A model generated the notes under the pieces. The model was not told where the DNA came from and ran no database searches. It saw only the letters and a program-made list of their open reading frames with translations. DNA of 64,000 nt from Nonomuraea indica (GTDB lineage Bacteria > Actinomycetota > Actinomycetes > Streptosporangiales > Streptosporangiaceae). The position numbers and the translations under genes were made by a program. Position 1 is the stretch's first letter; each line of letters opens with the position of its first letter. The DNA lies in contig NZ_KZ559468.1 of the NCBI RefSeq assembly GCF_002850745.1, positions 601,119 to 665,118 on the forward strand, written 5' to 3'. Shown here in pieces: positions 1 through 10,192 of this stretch.

Positions 1-1
1 C

Positions 2-3000
2 GCCAACAGCACCTACTGGCTGGCGCACTCGGACGGCGTCTGGAGCGGTACGACGTGGGCCAACCAGCCCGGCACCGGACACACCCAGGAACGCTGGGAA
101 AGCGGCTTCGGACGGACCGGCTGCGGTGCCCGGTGGGTCGGCTGGGACGTCGGCTCCGACGTGGCGTGGTCCAACGCGAGGACGGACCACGTGACGTTCC
201 GGCTCAGCGGCCCGGAGAACGACAAGTACGGCTGGCGCAAATGGGACACCACGTCCCAGGGCGAGCACCCGAAGCTGATCGTCAGGTTCAACCAGTACCC
301 GCACACCCCGGGCGAGCTGACCGCAGCACCGAAGCCCGGCTGTGCCTACGCCCCGGACGAGCCGTACGTCACCACGACGACACCGACGGTCAAGGCGCGA
401 CTCGACGACCCGGACGGAGGCAGGCTGACGGCGGTCTTCGAGTTCTGGAACTCGGGAGGGTCCGCGCCGCTGCACGAGGCCGTGGTCGGCGAGCAGGAAT
501 CGGGCTCGCAGTTCCAGGTGACCGCCCCGGCCGGCCTGTACCGCGACGGCTCGCGGATCTCCTGGCGCGTCAAGGCCAGAGACCCCCATGGCGCCGAGTC
601 CCCCTGGACCCGCTGGTGCGAGATCAGCGTCGACACCACGGCGCCGGACCGCAAGCCGACGGTCTCGTCGACCGACTATCCGGAGGGCGTGTCGAGCGGG
701 GCGCCCGGCAAGTCCGGCCGGTTCCTCTTCGACGCCGCCGGCCTGGCGGACGCCGCCGGGTTCCGCTACCGGGTCAGCGGGCAGGGCTGGAAGTCCGTTC
801 CGGCGGTGAACGGTTCCGCCTCCGTGGACATCGCGCCCACGACGGCCGACCCCATCCGGCTCGACGTCACCATCGAGGACAGAGCCGGCAACGTCGGGCA
901 GGACAACGAGCTCCGGCCCGAGCTGAGCAACGTCCGCCGGTACGAGATCCGGGTCAACGGCCCCACGCCTCCCGCCGGCCACTGGCGGCTGGAGGGGCAG
1001 CATCTCGACACCGAGGTCAGGGACTCCACCGGTGACCACCCGGGCTCCTTCCCCGCGGGCAAGGCCCTGTGGACCAAGGGCAGGGCCGGCCGGGCCCTGG
1101 ACTTCTCCGGCGCCGCCGGCTCGTACGTGAGCACGCGCAACGGTCCCGCCCTCGACACCACCGCGAGCTTCACGGTCAGCGCCTGGGTGCGGCTGGACAC
1201 CGATCCGGGCAGCCGGTGGGTGACCGCGGTCAGCCAGGACGGGGGGCACGTCAGCCGCTTCGCGCTGCAGTACAAGGGCGAGAGCACCCGCAGATGGGCG
1301 TTCTCCATGATGTCGGAGGACTCCACGACGCCTCGGATCGACTCGGCCGTCGCGATGGACGATGGCTTCCTGCCGCGCGTCGGCGTGTGGACGCACCTGT
1401 CGGGCACCTACGACGTGACCGCGAAGAAGATCCGGCTGTACGTCAACGGCCTGCTCGCCGGTGAGAGCCCGCACGACGGGTTCTGGGGGAGCGCCGCGCC
1501 GAAGTCCCTGCAGATCGGGCGCGGCATGTGGGCCGACACCATCGGCGACTACTGGCCGGGAGCGATCGACGAGGTGAAGGTCCACGACCGCGCCCTGTCC
1601 GACGTCCGGATCGACAACGGCCCCTCGGAACTGGACGCGCTCGCCCAGACCTCGCTGCAGGAGGCGGTGTTCGCCTTCGACGAGGGGTCGGGCGTCACGA
1701 CCCACGACGCGACGGGCAACCCGCGCGTCGCGGCCCTCCCGGCCCGGTCCTGGACGACGGGCCGGGACGGCACGACCGGGTTCGCGATGGACAGCACCTA
1801 CGAGGGAAGCGACCACGTGGTCGCCGACGGGCCGGCCGTCCGGACCGACGACAGCTTCACGGTGTCGGCCTGGGTGAGACCGGCGAAGCTCGCCAGAGGC
1901 GTCCGTACGGTCGCGGCGCAGTCGGGCAGCGTCATGAGCGGCTTCTTCCTGCAGTACCGCTGGGGGGAGGGTGAGGCGGCCCCGTCGTGGCAGTTCGTCG
2001 TGCCGGACGCCGACAGCGGCACGTCGGCCCGGCCGCAGGTCACGTCGACCGAGGCGGTCCATGACGGCGCGTGGACGCATCTGGCCGCGGTCTACGACGA
2101 GTCGGTGCCCGAGCTGCGGCTGTACGTCAACGGCGCGCAGAGCGGCGCGCCGCGGGCCGTGCCCGCCGCGAAGTGGAACGCCGCGGGCGCGTTCCAGATC
2201 GGCCGCGCCCTGTACCTGGGCAGGAACGTCGACCCGTGGGTGGGGGCCATCGACGAGGTGCGCGTCCACAGCGGGGTGCGCAGTGCCGGGGAGATCGACG
2301 CGGAGGCGAGCTCGCCGCTGCCCGACCGGAGCCGGCTGCCCGCGCACGGCCGTTTCATCGACCTGCGCGGCGATCACCGCAGCGGCAACGGGCCGATGCC
2401 GGTGGAGTACCGCAGGGAGAACACGCTCGGCTTCTACGCGCCGCCCGGCACGCCGGGCACGCACATGCTCTACAGCTGCGTCTCCGTCACCGCCAGCGGG
2501 AGCTTCAACGGATTCACCTCGAGGTCGCCGGACTGCGAGGGCCACAAGTCGCTCGGGCCGCTCGGGCCGGTCTACAGCAGCCCGCCGCCCGGCATCACGC
2601 CCAGAAAGGTGACCCGGTGCAAGGTCCGCGACGGCTGGCAGGAGCACTTCGACTCGGTCACCGCCGACTGCGAGGGCCACACCGTCGAGGGGGAGCTCGG
2701 CTACGTGCTGCCGTACACGCTGCTGTCGAGCTACCGGACCTTCGACGGCCCGGCGGACCGGAGGAGTGACGTGGGCAACGTGCCGGCCCTGTACCAGGTG
2801 CGGCGCGATCTCATCGCGCTTCGCTCCGGCGACGTGACCGGGCTGATCCCTCTCCACCTGTGCCGCTCGGGGACGGACACCTACGCCTCGAACGATGCAG
2901 CGTGCGGCAGCGACCAGGCCGAGCGGCTCAAGATGCTCGGCTGGATCTGGCCGCGGCGGCCCGACGATCCCGCCGCGCAGGAACTGTTCAGCTGCGCCGA

Positions 3001-3109
3001 CATCGGCCAGATCAGGGAGCGGTTCGAATCGACCGACCCCGACTGCGAGGGGCAGGAGGTCCTCGGGTCGCTCGGCTTCGGTCTCGACCCCGCCCGCATC
3101 ACCGGGTAA
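2..3109 (+). CDS. Secreted LamG/DNRLRE-type protein with C-terminal Cys repeats (5' end missing)
   Basis: The frame is open through the left edge, so the N-terminus and any signal peptide lie outside; 1035 residues are visible. The first ~110 residues look like the end of a DNRLRE-type beta domain (tryptophan-rich, ending in a KLIVRF strand). A fibronectin-like stretch follows, then two LamG/concanavalin-like domains at about residues 376-546 and 596-770, each with the SFTVSAWVR, LYVNG and GAIDEV(K/R)VH motifs. The last ~215 residues hold four short repeats of the form C-x(9-13)-(F/Y)-x-S-x(4-5)-C-x-x-x-x(5-8)-LG. Such proteins are extracellular carbohydrate- or surface-binding. It lies 163 bp upstream of, and is co-directional with, the RHS gene, a recurrent actinobacterial pairing. 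Family assignment is good; the ligand is unknown. Confidence 0.85.
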   Translation, partial: ANSTYWLAHSDGVWSGTTWANQPGTGHTQERWESGFGRTGCGARWVGWDVGSDVAWSNARTDHVTFRLSGPENDKYGWRKWDTTSQGEHPKLIVRFNQYPHTPGELTAAPKPGCAYAPDEPYVTTTTPTVKARLDDPDGGRLTAVFEFWNSGGSAPLHEAVVGEQESGSQFQVTAPAGLYRDGSRISWRVKARDPHGAESPWTRWCEISVDTTAPDRKPTVSSTDYPEGVSSGAPGKSGRFLFDAAGLADAAGFRYRVSGQGWKSVPAVNGSASVDIAPTTADPIRLDVTIEDRAGNVGQDNELRPELSNVRRYEIRVNGPTPPAGHWRLEGQHLDTEVRDSTGDHPGSFPAGKALWTKGRAGRALDFSGAAGSYVSTRNGPALDTTASFTVSAWVRLDTDPGSRWVTAVSQDGGHVSRFALQYKGESTRRWAFSMMSEDSTTPRIDSAVAMDDGFLPRVGVWTHLSGTYDVTAKKIRLYVNGLLAGESPHDGFWGSAAPKSLQIGRGMWADTIGDYWPGAIDEVKVHDRALSDVRIDNGPSELDALAQTSLQEAVFAFDEGSGVTTHDATGNPRVAALPARSWTTGRDGTTGFAMDSTYEGSDHVVADGPAVRTDDSFTVSAWVRPAKLARGVRTVAAQSGSVMSGFFLQYRWGEGEAAPSWQFVVPDADSGTSARPQVTSTEAVHDGAWTHLAAVYDESVPELRLYVNGAQSGAPRAVPAAKWNAAGAFQIGRALYLGRNVDPWVGAIDEVRVHSGVRSAGEIDAEASSPLPDRSRLPAHGRFIDLRGDHRSGNGPMPVEYRRENTLGFYAPPGTPGTHMLYSCVSVTASGSFNGFTSRSPDCEGHKSLGPLGPVYSSPPPGITPRKVTRCKVRDGWQEHFDSVTADCEGHTVEGELGYVLPYTLLSSYRTFDGPADRRSDVGNVPALYQVRRDLIALRSGDVTGLIPLHLCRSGTDTYASNDAACGSDQAERLKMLGWIWPRRPDDPAAQELFSCADIGQIRERFESTDPDCEGQEVLGSLGFGLDPARITG

Positions 3110-3272
3110 GCCCGCCCTCCGGCGAGGAACGGGCCCGATGGACCACCCACTACGGGGGGCCCACCGAGCCCGACCATCGCCTTCCACGACCCGCCATCCG
3201 ATGACGCCACGCCGTCGGCCACAGATCCGTGCCGTCGCGGGGTTCGTCCAAGCCTTACGGAAAAGGGATCAG

Positions 3273-6200
3273 ATGCGATCTTCACCTGTCGGAAGGGCGC
3301 TCGGCCTGGCCGCGACGCTCTGGATCTCCCTGGTGGTGGCCTTACCGGCCACCGCCACCGCGGTGGCGGACAGACCGCCAGGCGATCCGGCGCCGCTGAG
3401 CCGGGCAGCGGACGTCGACGGCAAGACCCTGGCGGTCCCGGCCAAACCCGCCGATCCCGCGTGGGAGGGCCGGCTGCGAGGCAGGACGGAGGTGAGGTGG
3501 CCGGCGCCCGCCGCTGCCGAGGTCGAGCTGGAATCGGCGGCCAAGGCCATGCGCGTCGGCGTGTCGCCGGTGGCCGTCCGCGCCGCCACGTCCGACCGGA
3601 ACGGCGCCCCCTCGCCCGCGAAGGTGCATGTCAACCTGTGGGACCGAGCGGCCGTGGAGAGCGTGGGAGCACGCGGGCTGGTCGTGGACGTGCGCCGTAC
3701 GGACGGCAAGCCCGGCAACGGACCGGTCGATCTCGAACTCGACTACTCCGGCTTCCGGCGGGCGTTCGGCGGCGACTTCGGCGCCAGGCTCAGGGTCGTC
3801 GCGTTGCCCGCCTGCGCGCTCACCGACCCGGACAAGCCCGAATGCCGCCGGCAGACCCTCGTCCCGACCCGCAACGACGCCAGGGCCGGCAAGGCCTTCG
3901 CACGCGTCACGGCTGCGACGGACGGAGCGGTGTACGCCCTGGACCCCGCCCCCGAGGGCCAGACCGGCGACTACAAGGCGACCTCGCTGTCACCGTCGAT
4001 GCAGTGGGCGGCCGGCGGCAACAGCGGCAGCTTCACCCTGTCGTACCCGCTGCCCGCGCCCGCGGTGCCGGGCGGGCTGGTACCCGAGTTCGCGTTGTCG
4101 TACTCCTCGGGCAGCGTGGACGGCCGGACGGCGTCCACCAACAACCAGGTCTCCTGGGTCGGCGAGGGCTGGTCCCTGTGGTCCGGCTACGTCGAATGGC
4201 GATTCAAGGGATGCGCCGACGACGGCGTCACCGGTCAGGACACCGGCGACATGTGCTGGGCCGGTGACCACGCCTCGATCGTCTTCGACGGCAAGGCGTC
4301 CGAACTGCTCTACGACAGCGGCCGCAGGGTCTGGCGGCTCAAGGACGATGACGGCTCGCGCGTGGAGCAGGTGTCCGGCGTGGGCAACGGCGATCACGAC
4401 GGCCAGTACTGGCGGGTCACCACCACCGGGGGCACGCAGTACTACTTCGGCCGCAAGCCGGAGACCCACTCGACCTGGACCGTGCCGGTGTTCGGCAACA
4501 ACGCCGGCGAGCCGTGCAACAACGCCTCCGGCTTCGGCGCCTCCTGGTGCCAGCAGGCGTGGCGCTGGAACCTCGACCACGTCGTCGACCGTGCCGGCAA
4601 CACCATCACCTACTTCTACGACAAAGAGATCAACCACTACGGCCTGAACATGGCGCAGGCCAAGGTCGCGTACACCCGCGGCGGGACCCTCGACCGCGTC
4701 GAGTACGGCTCCCGCGCCGGCGTGCCGGCCACCGCGATGGTGGACTTCGAGAGCGCCGACCGCTGCCGGACGGGCGCCGACTGCGCCGAGCACACCAAGG
4801 AAAGCTACCCGGACGTCCCCTACGACCAGGAGTGCACGGACGCCACCTGTTCGGGGAAGGTCTCCCCGACATTCTGGAGCACCAAGCGGCTGGCCAAGGT
4901 GACCACGTCGATCGGCGGGAAGCCGGTCGACTCCTGGACCCTGGAGCAGGGCTTCCCCCTGACCGGTGACTCGTCGGATCCCGCGCTCTGGCTGCAGAAG
5001 CTGACCCGGGTCGGCCTCGCCGGAGGCCGGCAGACCACCATCCCGCCGATCGAGTTCCGCGGCACGCCCGAACCGAACCGGGTCAACACGCCGGAGGACG
5101 GGCTGCTGCCGATGCAGAAGTACCGCATCCACACGGTCTACAACGAGAGCGGCGGGCGCACCGAGATCAACTGGGCGCCGGACGACTGCCCGGCGAGCGG
5201 GCTGGCCCAGCTCGCACCGGAGGCGAACGCGCTGCGCTGCTTCCCGGTGCGCTGGACGCCGAAGGGAGCCGAGGCGAAGAACGACTGGTTCCGCAAGTAC
5301 GTGGTCGCGGAGGTCAACGCCGACGAGCGCGTCGGAGGCGGGAAGATCGAGAAGACGTCCTACCACTACTTCGGCGGCGGCGCCTGGCACTACAACGACG
5401 ACCCCATGCAGAAGCCGGAGAACCGGTCCTGGACGCAGTGGCGCGGCTACGGCCTGGTCAGGGTTCGTACCGGTGACCCGGCGTCCGAGCCGGGGGTGCG
5501 GCAGACGGAGAAGGAGTACCGCTACTTCCGCGGGATGCACGGCGACCGGCTCAACCGCGACGGCGGCAGCAGAACCGCCAAGGTCGCGGACTCGACGACC
5601 GCCGAGCACGAGGACTCCGACGGCCTGCAGGGGTTCCTGCTGGAGGAACGCACGCTCGACGGGGTGAACGGCCCCGAGGTCAGCGGCACGCTGAACCTGC
5701 CCTACCGGGTGAACACCGCCGGCCAGGGCACCGCCCACGCCTACGTGGTCAAACCGGCCAGGACGCTCGGCCGCACCACGCTCGCGGCCGGCGGGGTCCG
5801 CAGGTCCGAGATCGGCTACACCTACGACGACGACCACAGGGTCAGGACGGTCAACGACCTCGGCGACGTCGCGGAGGCCGATGACGACCGGTGCACGACG
5901 ACCGCCTACGCGAAGAACCGCGACCTGTGGATTCTCGACCTGCCCAGCCAGGTCACGACCGTCGGCGCCGCCTGCGGCACGACTCCCACGTTCCCGCGTG
6001 ACGCCATCTCCGACGAGCGCATCCACTACGACGGCCAGGCGCTGGGCGCGGCGCCGACCGCCGGGTTCGCCACCAGGAAGGAGCGGCTCAAGGACTACGT
6101 CGACGGTGAGCCGGTCTACGTTCTCGACGCGCAGACCACCTACGACGCCTACGGCCGGCCGCTGACGGTCACCGACGCGCTGGGCAGGACCGACGCCACG

Positions 6201-9200
6201 ACCTACGATCCGGAGACAGGTCCGCCGACGACGGTCCTCACCAGAGATCCGGCATGTGACACGGCCGCGGAGCCCGCGACGGACCCGGCGTGCAACACCA
6301 GGACGACGGCCCTGATGGATCCGGCGTTTCCCGAACCGCTGTCCACGACGGACATCAACGGCCGCAGGACCGAGATGACCTACGACGGGCTCGGCCGCCT
6401 CACCGCGGTGTGGATGCCGGGCCGGACCAAGGGGCAGGACAGCCCCCACACGCGGTTCACCTACAACATCCGTAACGACGGCGCCAGCTCCGTGGCGACG
6501 GAGTCGTTGCAGGCCGGGCTCAACACCCGGACCTCGTACGTGCTCCTCGACGGCTTCCTGCGGCCGAGACAGACCCAGGAACCGGCGTGGCTGGAGGGCG
6601 GACGCACCGGCAGGGTCATCACCGACACCTTCCGCGACACGCGCGGTCTCGAGGTCAAACGCAACGGCGAGTACTTCGACGGACAGGCGGCGAACGGCAA
6701 CCTCTTCGCCCCGACCTCCGGAGACGCGCAGATTCCCTCGCAGAGGGTGCTGACCTACGACGGCGCCGGCCGGGAGGTCAGGTCCGAGCTGCACAGCCAG
6801 GGCCGGCCGCTCTCCAGCACGTGGGTCACCACGACCGAGCACCGCGGGGACCATACCGTGGTCAGGCCTCCCAAGGGCGGCACACCGACCATGACGTTCA
6901 AGGACGCCCGGAACCGGACGACCGAGCTCCACCAGCTCAACACTCTGGCCGGGCAGCCCGGGGTCATCACGAAGTACGCCTACGACAAGGCGGGCCGTCT
7001 GACGGCGCTCACCGACCCGGCGGGCAATCAGTGGACCTACCGCTACGACGTGCGCGGCCGGCGGATCGAGGCCAGAGACCCGGACAAGGGCACGTCCACG
7101 ATGGAGTACGACGACGGGGACCAGCTGATCCGACGGACGGACGCCCGCGGCCGGAGCATCACGTACAGGTACGACGAACGCGGCCGCGAGTACGAGACCA
7201 TCGCGACCCGCACGGGATCGGACACCGCAACGACATTGACCAAGAAGACGTACGACACGGTGCCGGGCGCGCGGGGACAGCTCGCCTCCAGCACCCGGTT
7301 CGTCGACGGCCGGCCGTACAGGACCGAGATCGTCGGCTACGACGCCGCCTACAACGTCACCGAGAAACTGATCACCATCCCGGCCGCCGAGCCGGGACTC
7401 GCCGGCACCTACCGCTCCAAGGCGACCTACGGCCCCGAAGGATCGCTGACCTGGGAGAACGTGCCGAGGCTCGGCGGCGACCTGGGCGGTGAGGAGATCA
7501 ACTACCGCTACGACGACTTCGGCAAGCTGAGCTTCGTCGGCAACGACACCCACAGCTACGTCGGTTACACGCGCTACACCGAGTTCGGCGAAGTGGAGAT
7601 GATCCGCCGCGGCGTGGTCAACAACGAGGCGTGGACGCTCAAGGACTACGCCCCCGCGACACGGCGGCTGTCCCAGATCGCCGTGGAGACGCGCAAGGTC
7701 GTCGGCGCCCAGCCGGACATGCGCTACACGCACGACGAGGAAGGCAACGTCACCAAGCTGGTGACGACCGTCCCCGGGCAGCGGACCGACCGGCAATGCT
7801 TCGGCTACGACTACCTCAGGCGGCTCACCGAGGTGTGGACGGCCGGCAGCACGACCACCGACGACTGCGCGCTCGCCGCGGGCAGCACCGTCGACGGTCC
7901 GGCGCCCTACTGGACGAGCTACCGCTACGACGCGATCGGCAACAGGGAGACCGAGACCGAGCACGGTCTCGCCGGCGCCAGCGACACGGTACGCCGGTCC
8001 GACTACCCCGCCACGGGCCAGCCTCGCCCGCACGCGCCGTTGCAGGTGACCACGACCGGTCCGGCGGGTACGAGAACCGACGCCTTCGGCTACCACGAGA
8101 CGGGCTCGACCAGGACCCGGCCAGGGCCTGGCGGCACGGCCCAGACCCTGGACTGGGACGAGGAGGACCGCCTGGCGTCCACCTCGGCCGGGACGAGCTC
8201 CGTCTACGAACCAGACGGAGACCTGCTGATCAGCCGGGACGGCACCGGCTCCACCCTGTACCTGGACAGCGGCGAGGTCCGCTGGGACCAGGCGACCGGC
8301 CGGCGGACCGGCACCCGCTACTACAGGCACAACGGCGAAGTGATCGGCATGCGGACCGCCACGGCGCTGACCTGGTTGGCACAGGACCACAACAGCAGCG
8401 ACGTCGCCGCGATCGACGCGACCACCCTGCAGGTCGTCCACCGGCGGCTGGATCCGTTCGGCAAGCAGCGCGGGCAGGCGCCGGCCGGTTGGCCGTCGAG
8501 CCGCGGGTTCGTCGGCGGCATCGCCGAGCCGGCGACCGGGCTGACCAAGCTGGGCGTGCGCGACTACGACACGTCGGGCGGCAAGTTCCTCTCGGTGGAT
8601 CCCCTGCTGGATCCGGGCACGCCCGAGCACCTGAACGCGTACTCGTACGCCAACAACACGCCGGTGACGCTCAGCGATCCCGACGGGCGGATGCCTCAGG
8701 GCCCGATGTGCCCCGACGGCGAATGCGACCACGGGTACGGCCCGCCGAAGCGCGAGCGCAACCCCGCCACCCACTACAACCCGGTACCGCCGCCCTGGCG
8801 GCCGCCGCCCGCGCCGCGCTACCCCGTCAACACGAACAAGGCGAACTGCCCGGACGGGGTGGCTCCCTGCCGTGGCGCGATCGGCTCGAAGCCGCTTGTG
8901 CCGCAGCCCGCCGCCACGCCACCCGCTCAGGACCACGGCTGCATGACCGTCGAGCGGTACGAACTCAGCCTCTGCGTGTCACGCCACAGCGAAGGCGACA
9001 AAACGATCGAGAGATACACGCTGAAGAGTCCCCGCGGGGAGATGTGGCGTGAGACGACCACACTCCCGGGCGGCGCTCAAGTCATCTGCCGAAGCGGCAG
9101 CGAACGCTGCACGGCCAAGGCGCCCTACAAGAAGGTGGTCAACACGGACTGTGTGAAGGAGGCCGCGGAGCTCACCGGATCGAGCCTGGGACTCGTCGGC

Positions 9201-9317
9201 GGCGTCATGGCGATGTCGAGCGGGCATCCCGGGGCGGTCATCGGCGGAGGGATCGCCGCCCTGGGCGGTGGGCTCACCATTTCCGGAGGCGTCATCGGAG
9301 TCGTCCAGGAGTGTTGA
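3273..9317 (+). CDS. Secreted RHS repeat-associated core protein (2014 aa)
   Basis: The ATG at 3273 follows AAAAGGGA and begins a signal peptide (Arg, then a hydrophobic core to about residue 30 ending ATATA). An in-frame ATG at 3201 would only lengthen the n-region. A beta-rich SpvB/TcB-like region (about 230-420) precedes dozens of YD/RHS repeats of the type YDxxGRLTxxTDPxG. The RHS core is at about 1726-1806 (DPFGKQR, GVRDYDTSGGKFLSVDP, NAYSYANNTP). The 208-residue tail after the core is the variable part: proline-rich, then Cys-containing, ending in a glycine-rich hydrophobic stretch (about 1960-2014) that resembles a pair of membrane helices. No nuclease or deaminase motif is visible and no small immunity-like gene follows. 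It may be a cell-surface shell protein or a polymorphic effector. Confidence 0.9.
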   Translation: MRSSPVGRALGLAATLWISLVVALPATATAVADRPPGDPAPLSRAADVDGKTLAVPAKPADPAWEGRLRGRTEVRWPAPAAAEVELESAAKAMRVGVSPVAVRAATSDRNGAPSPAKVHVNLWDRAAVESVGARGLVVDVRRTDGKPGNGPVDLELDYSGFRRAFGGDFGARLRVVALPACALTDPDKPECRRQTLVPTRNDARAGKAFARVTAATDGAVYALDPAPEGQTGDYKATSLSPSMQWAAGGNSGSFTLSYPLPAPAVPGGLVPEFALSYSSGSVDGRTASTNNQVSWVGEGWSLWSGYVEWRFKGCADDGVTGQDTGDMCWAGDHASIVFDGKASELLYDSGRRVWRLKDDDGSRVEQVSGVGNGDHDGQYWRVTTTGGTQYYFGRKPETHSTWTVPVFGNNAGEPCNNASGFGASWCQQAWRWNLDHVVDRAGNTITYFYDKEINHYGLNMAQAKVAYTRGGTLDRVEYGSRAGVPATAMVDFESADRCRTGADCAEHTKESYPDVPYDQECTDATCSGKVSPTFWSTKRLAKVTTSIGGKPVDSWTLEQGFPLTGDSSDPALWLQKLTRVGLAGGRQTTIPPIEFRGTPEPNRVNTPEDGLLPMQKYRIHTVYNESGGRTEINWAPDDCPASGLAQLAPEANALRCFPVRWTPKGAEAKNDWFRKYVVAEVNADERVGGGKIEKTSYHYFGGGAWHYNDDPMQKPENRSWTQWRGYGLVRVRTGDPASEPGVRQTEKEYRYFRGMHGDRLNRDGGSRTAKVADSTTAEHEDSDGLQGFLLEERTLDGVNGPEVSGTLNLPYRVNTAGQGTAHAYVVKPARTLGRTTLAAGGVRRSEIGYTYDDDHRVRTVNDLGDVAEADDDRCTTTAYAKNRDLWILDLPSQVTTVGAACGTTPTFPRDAISDERIHYDGQALGAAPTAGFATRKERLKDYVDGEPVYVLDAQTTYDAYGRPLTVTDALGRTDATTYDPETGPPTTVLTRDPACDTAAEPATDPACNTRTTALMDPAFPEPLSTTDINGRRTEMTYDGLGRLTAVWMPGRTKGQDSPHTRFTYNIRNDGASSVATESLQAGLNTRTSYVLLDGFLRPRQTQEPAWLEGGRTGRVITDTFRDTRGLEVKRNGEYFDGQAANGNLFAPTSGDAQIPSQRVLTYDGAGREVRSELHSQGRPLSSTWVTTTEHRGDHTVVRPPKGGTPTMTFKDARNRTTELHQLNTLAGQPGVITKYAYDKAGRLTALTDPAGNQWTYRYDVRGRRIEARDPDKGTSTMEYDDGDQLIRRTDARGRSITYRYDERGREYETIATRTGSDTATTLTKKTYDTVPGARGQLASSTRFVDGRPYRTEIVGYDAAYNVTEKLITIPAAEPGLAGTYRSKATYGPEGSLTWENVPRLGGDLGGEEINYRYDDFGKLSFVGNDTHSYVGYTRYTEFGEVEMIRRGVVNNEAWTLKDYAPATRRLSQIAVETRKVVGAQPDMRYTHDEEGNVTKLVTTVPGQRTDRQCFGYDYLRRLTEVWTAGSTTTDDCALAAGSTVDGPAPYWTSYRYDAIGNRETETEHGLAGASDTVRRSDYPATGQPRPHAPLQVTTTGPAGTRTDAFGYHETGSTRTRPGPGGTAQTLDWDEEDRLASTSAGTSSVYEPDGDLLISRDGTGSTLYLDSGEVRWDQATGRRTGTRYYRHNGEVIGMRTATALTWLAQDHNSSDVAAIDATTLQVVHRRLDPFGKQRGQAPAGWPSSRGFVGGIAEPATGLTKLGVRDYDTSGGKFLSVDPLLDPGTPEHLNAYSYANNTPVTLSDPDGRMPQGPMCPDGECDHGYGPPKRERNPATHYNPVPPPWRPPPAPRYPVNTNKANCPDGVAPCRGAIGSKPLVPQPAATPPAQDHGCMTVERYELSLCVSRHSEGDKTIERYTLKSPRGEMWRETTTLPGGAQVICRSGSERCTAKAPYKKVVNTDCVKEAAELTGSSLGLVGGVMAMSSGHPGAVIGGGIAALGGGLTISGGVIGVVQEC

Positions 9318-9394
9318 CCCCCTGCATGCCGTGACACCCGGCATGGGCTGCCTGTAGGCGCCGGCCCGATGCCAGGATCCTCGACAGGTCACCC

Positions 9395-9428
9395 GGCCCG
9401 GGCATGCGCTCCTGCGCACGCCCGGGCC
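9395..9428. terminator. Strong bidirectional hairpin between the RHS gene and the alkB-like gene
   Basis: Perfect 9-bp arms (GGCCCGGGC / GCCCGGGCC) enclose a further 5-bp stem (TGCGC / GCGCA) and a TCCT loop. There is no T-tract. A weaker 7-bp inverted repeat (CATGCCG / CGGCATG) lies at 9325-9345, just past the RHS stop codon. Together they probably end RHS transcription before the downstream gene, which has its own promoter-like TACACT at 9476-9481. Confidence 0.5.
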
Positions 9429-9488
9429 GCTGCCGAAGGCGAACCCTGGGTCGAATGGGTGTTTGAAGCATCGCCTACACTCGGCGAC

Positions 9489-10118
9489 ATGAAGGCCGTT
9501 TTCCAGCCGTCACTGCTCGACCTCGATCACGGCATCGCCCTCGGCCCGCTCGGTGACACGGTCGAGCGGACGGTCCTCGGCCAGGGGGCCTGGATCGACG
9601 CGCGGCCCGGCTGGCTGACGGGTGCCGACGTCGTGTTCGAGCGGCTCGCCGAGGGTGTGCCGTGGAAGGAGGAGCGGCGGTGGATGTACGACAAGGTCGT
9701 CGACGTGCCCCGGCTGCTCAAGTTCTACGACGAGGGTGAGCGGCTGCCCGACCCGGTGCTCGACGACGCCCTGGAGGCGCTCAACGCCCACTACCTCGAC
9801 GAGCTGGGGGAGCCGTTCCGCACGGCCGGGCTGTGCTTCTACCGTGACGGCCGCGACAGCGTCGCCTGGCACGGCGACACCATCGGCCGGGGCAGCACCG
9901 AGGACACCATGGTCGCGATCCTCTCGCTCGGCACCCCGCGCTCCCTGCTGCTCCGCCCGCGCGGCGGCGGCCACTCGATCCGCCGCGATCTCGGCCACGG
10001 TGACCTGCTCGTCATGGGCGGCAGCTGCCAGCGCACCTGGGAGCACGCCATCCCCAAGACGAGCCGGCCCACCGGGCCACGCATCAGCGTCCAGTTCCGG
10101 CCGCGCGGCGTGCGCTGA
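9489..10118 (+). CDS. AlkB-family 2-oxoglutarate/Fe(II) dioxygenase
   Basis: 209 aa. This family oxidatively demethylates alkylated bases (1-methyladenine, 3-methylcytosine) in DNA or RNA. The Fe(II) ligands are visible as H128-x-D130 (WHGD) and H186 (WEHAIPK). The 2-oxoglutarate-binding arginine lies in the closing RISVQFR strand (R198, R204). The length matches the short bacterial AlkB class. The ATG at 9489 was chosen because upstream in-frame sequence is low-complexity and a -10-like TACACT sits 7 nt before it, suggesting a leaderless transcript. It stands alone and is convergent with dusB. No Ada-type regulator is nearby. Confidence 0.88.
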   Translation: MKAVFQPSLLDLDHGIALGPLGDTVERTVLGQGAWIDARPGWLTGADVVFERLAEGVPWKEERRWMYDKVVDVPRLLKFYDEGERLPDPVLDDALEALNAHYLDELGEPFRTAGLCFYRDGRDSVAWHGDTIGRGSTEDTMVAILSLGTPRSLLLRPRGGGHSIRRDLGHGDLLVMGGSCQRTWEHAIPKTSRPTGPRISVQFRPRGVR

Positions 10119-10192
10119 CACCCGTACGCGTGGTGTGCGGACCTGCTGGTGTGCGCTGGGACCCGCGCCGCGCCGGGCGGCGGGGGCGACCG

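Noticed and set aside
3990-8936. 1648-codon open frame on the minus strand
   Set aside because: It is antisense to the RHS repeats; its product is Arg/Val/Gly-rich without domains, as expected for a shadow of periodic GC-rich coding DNA.
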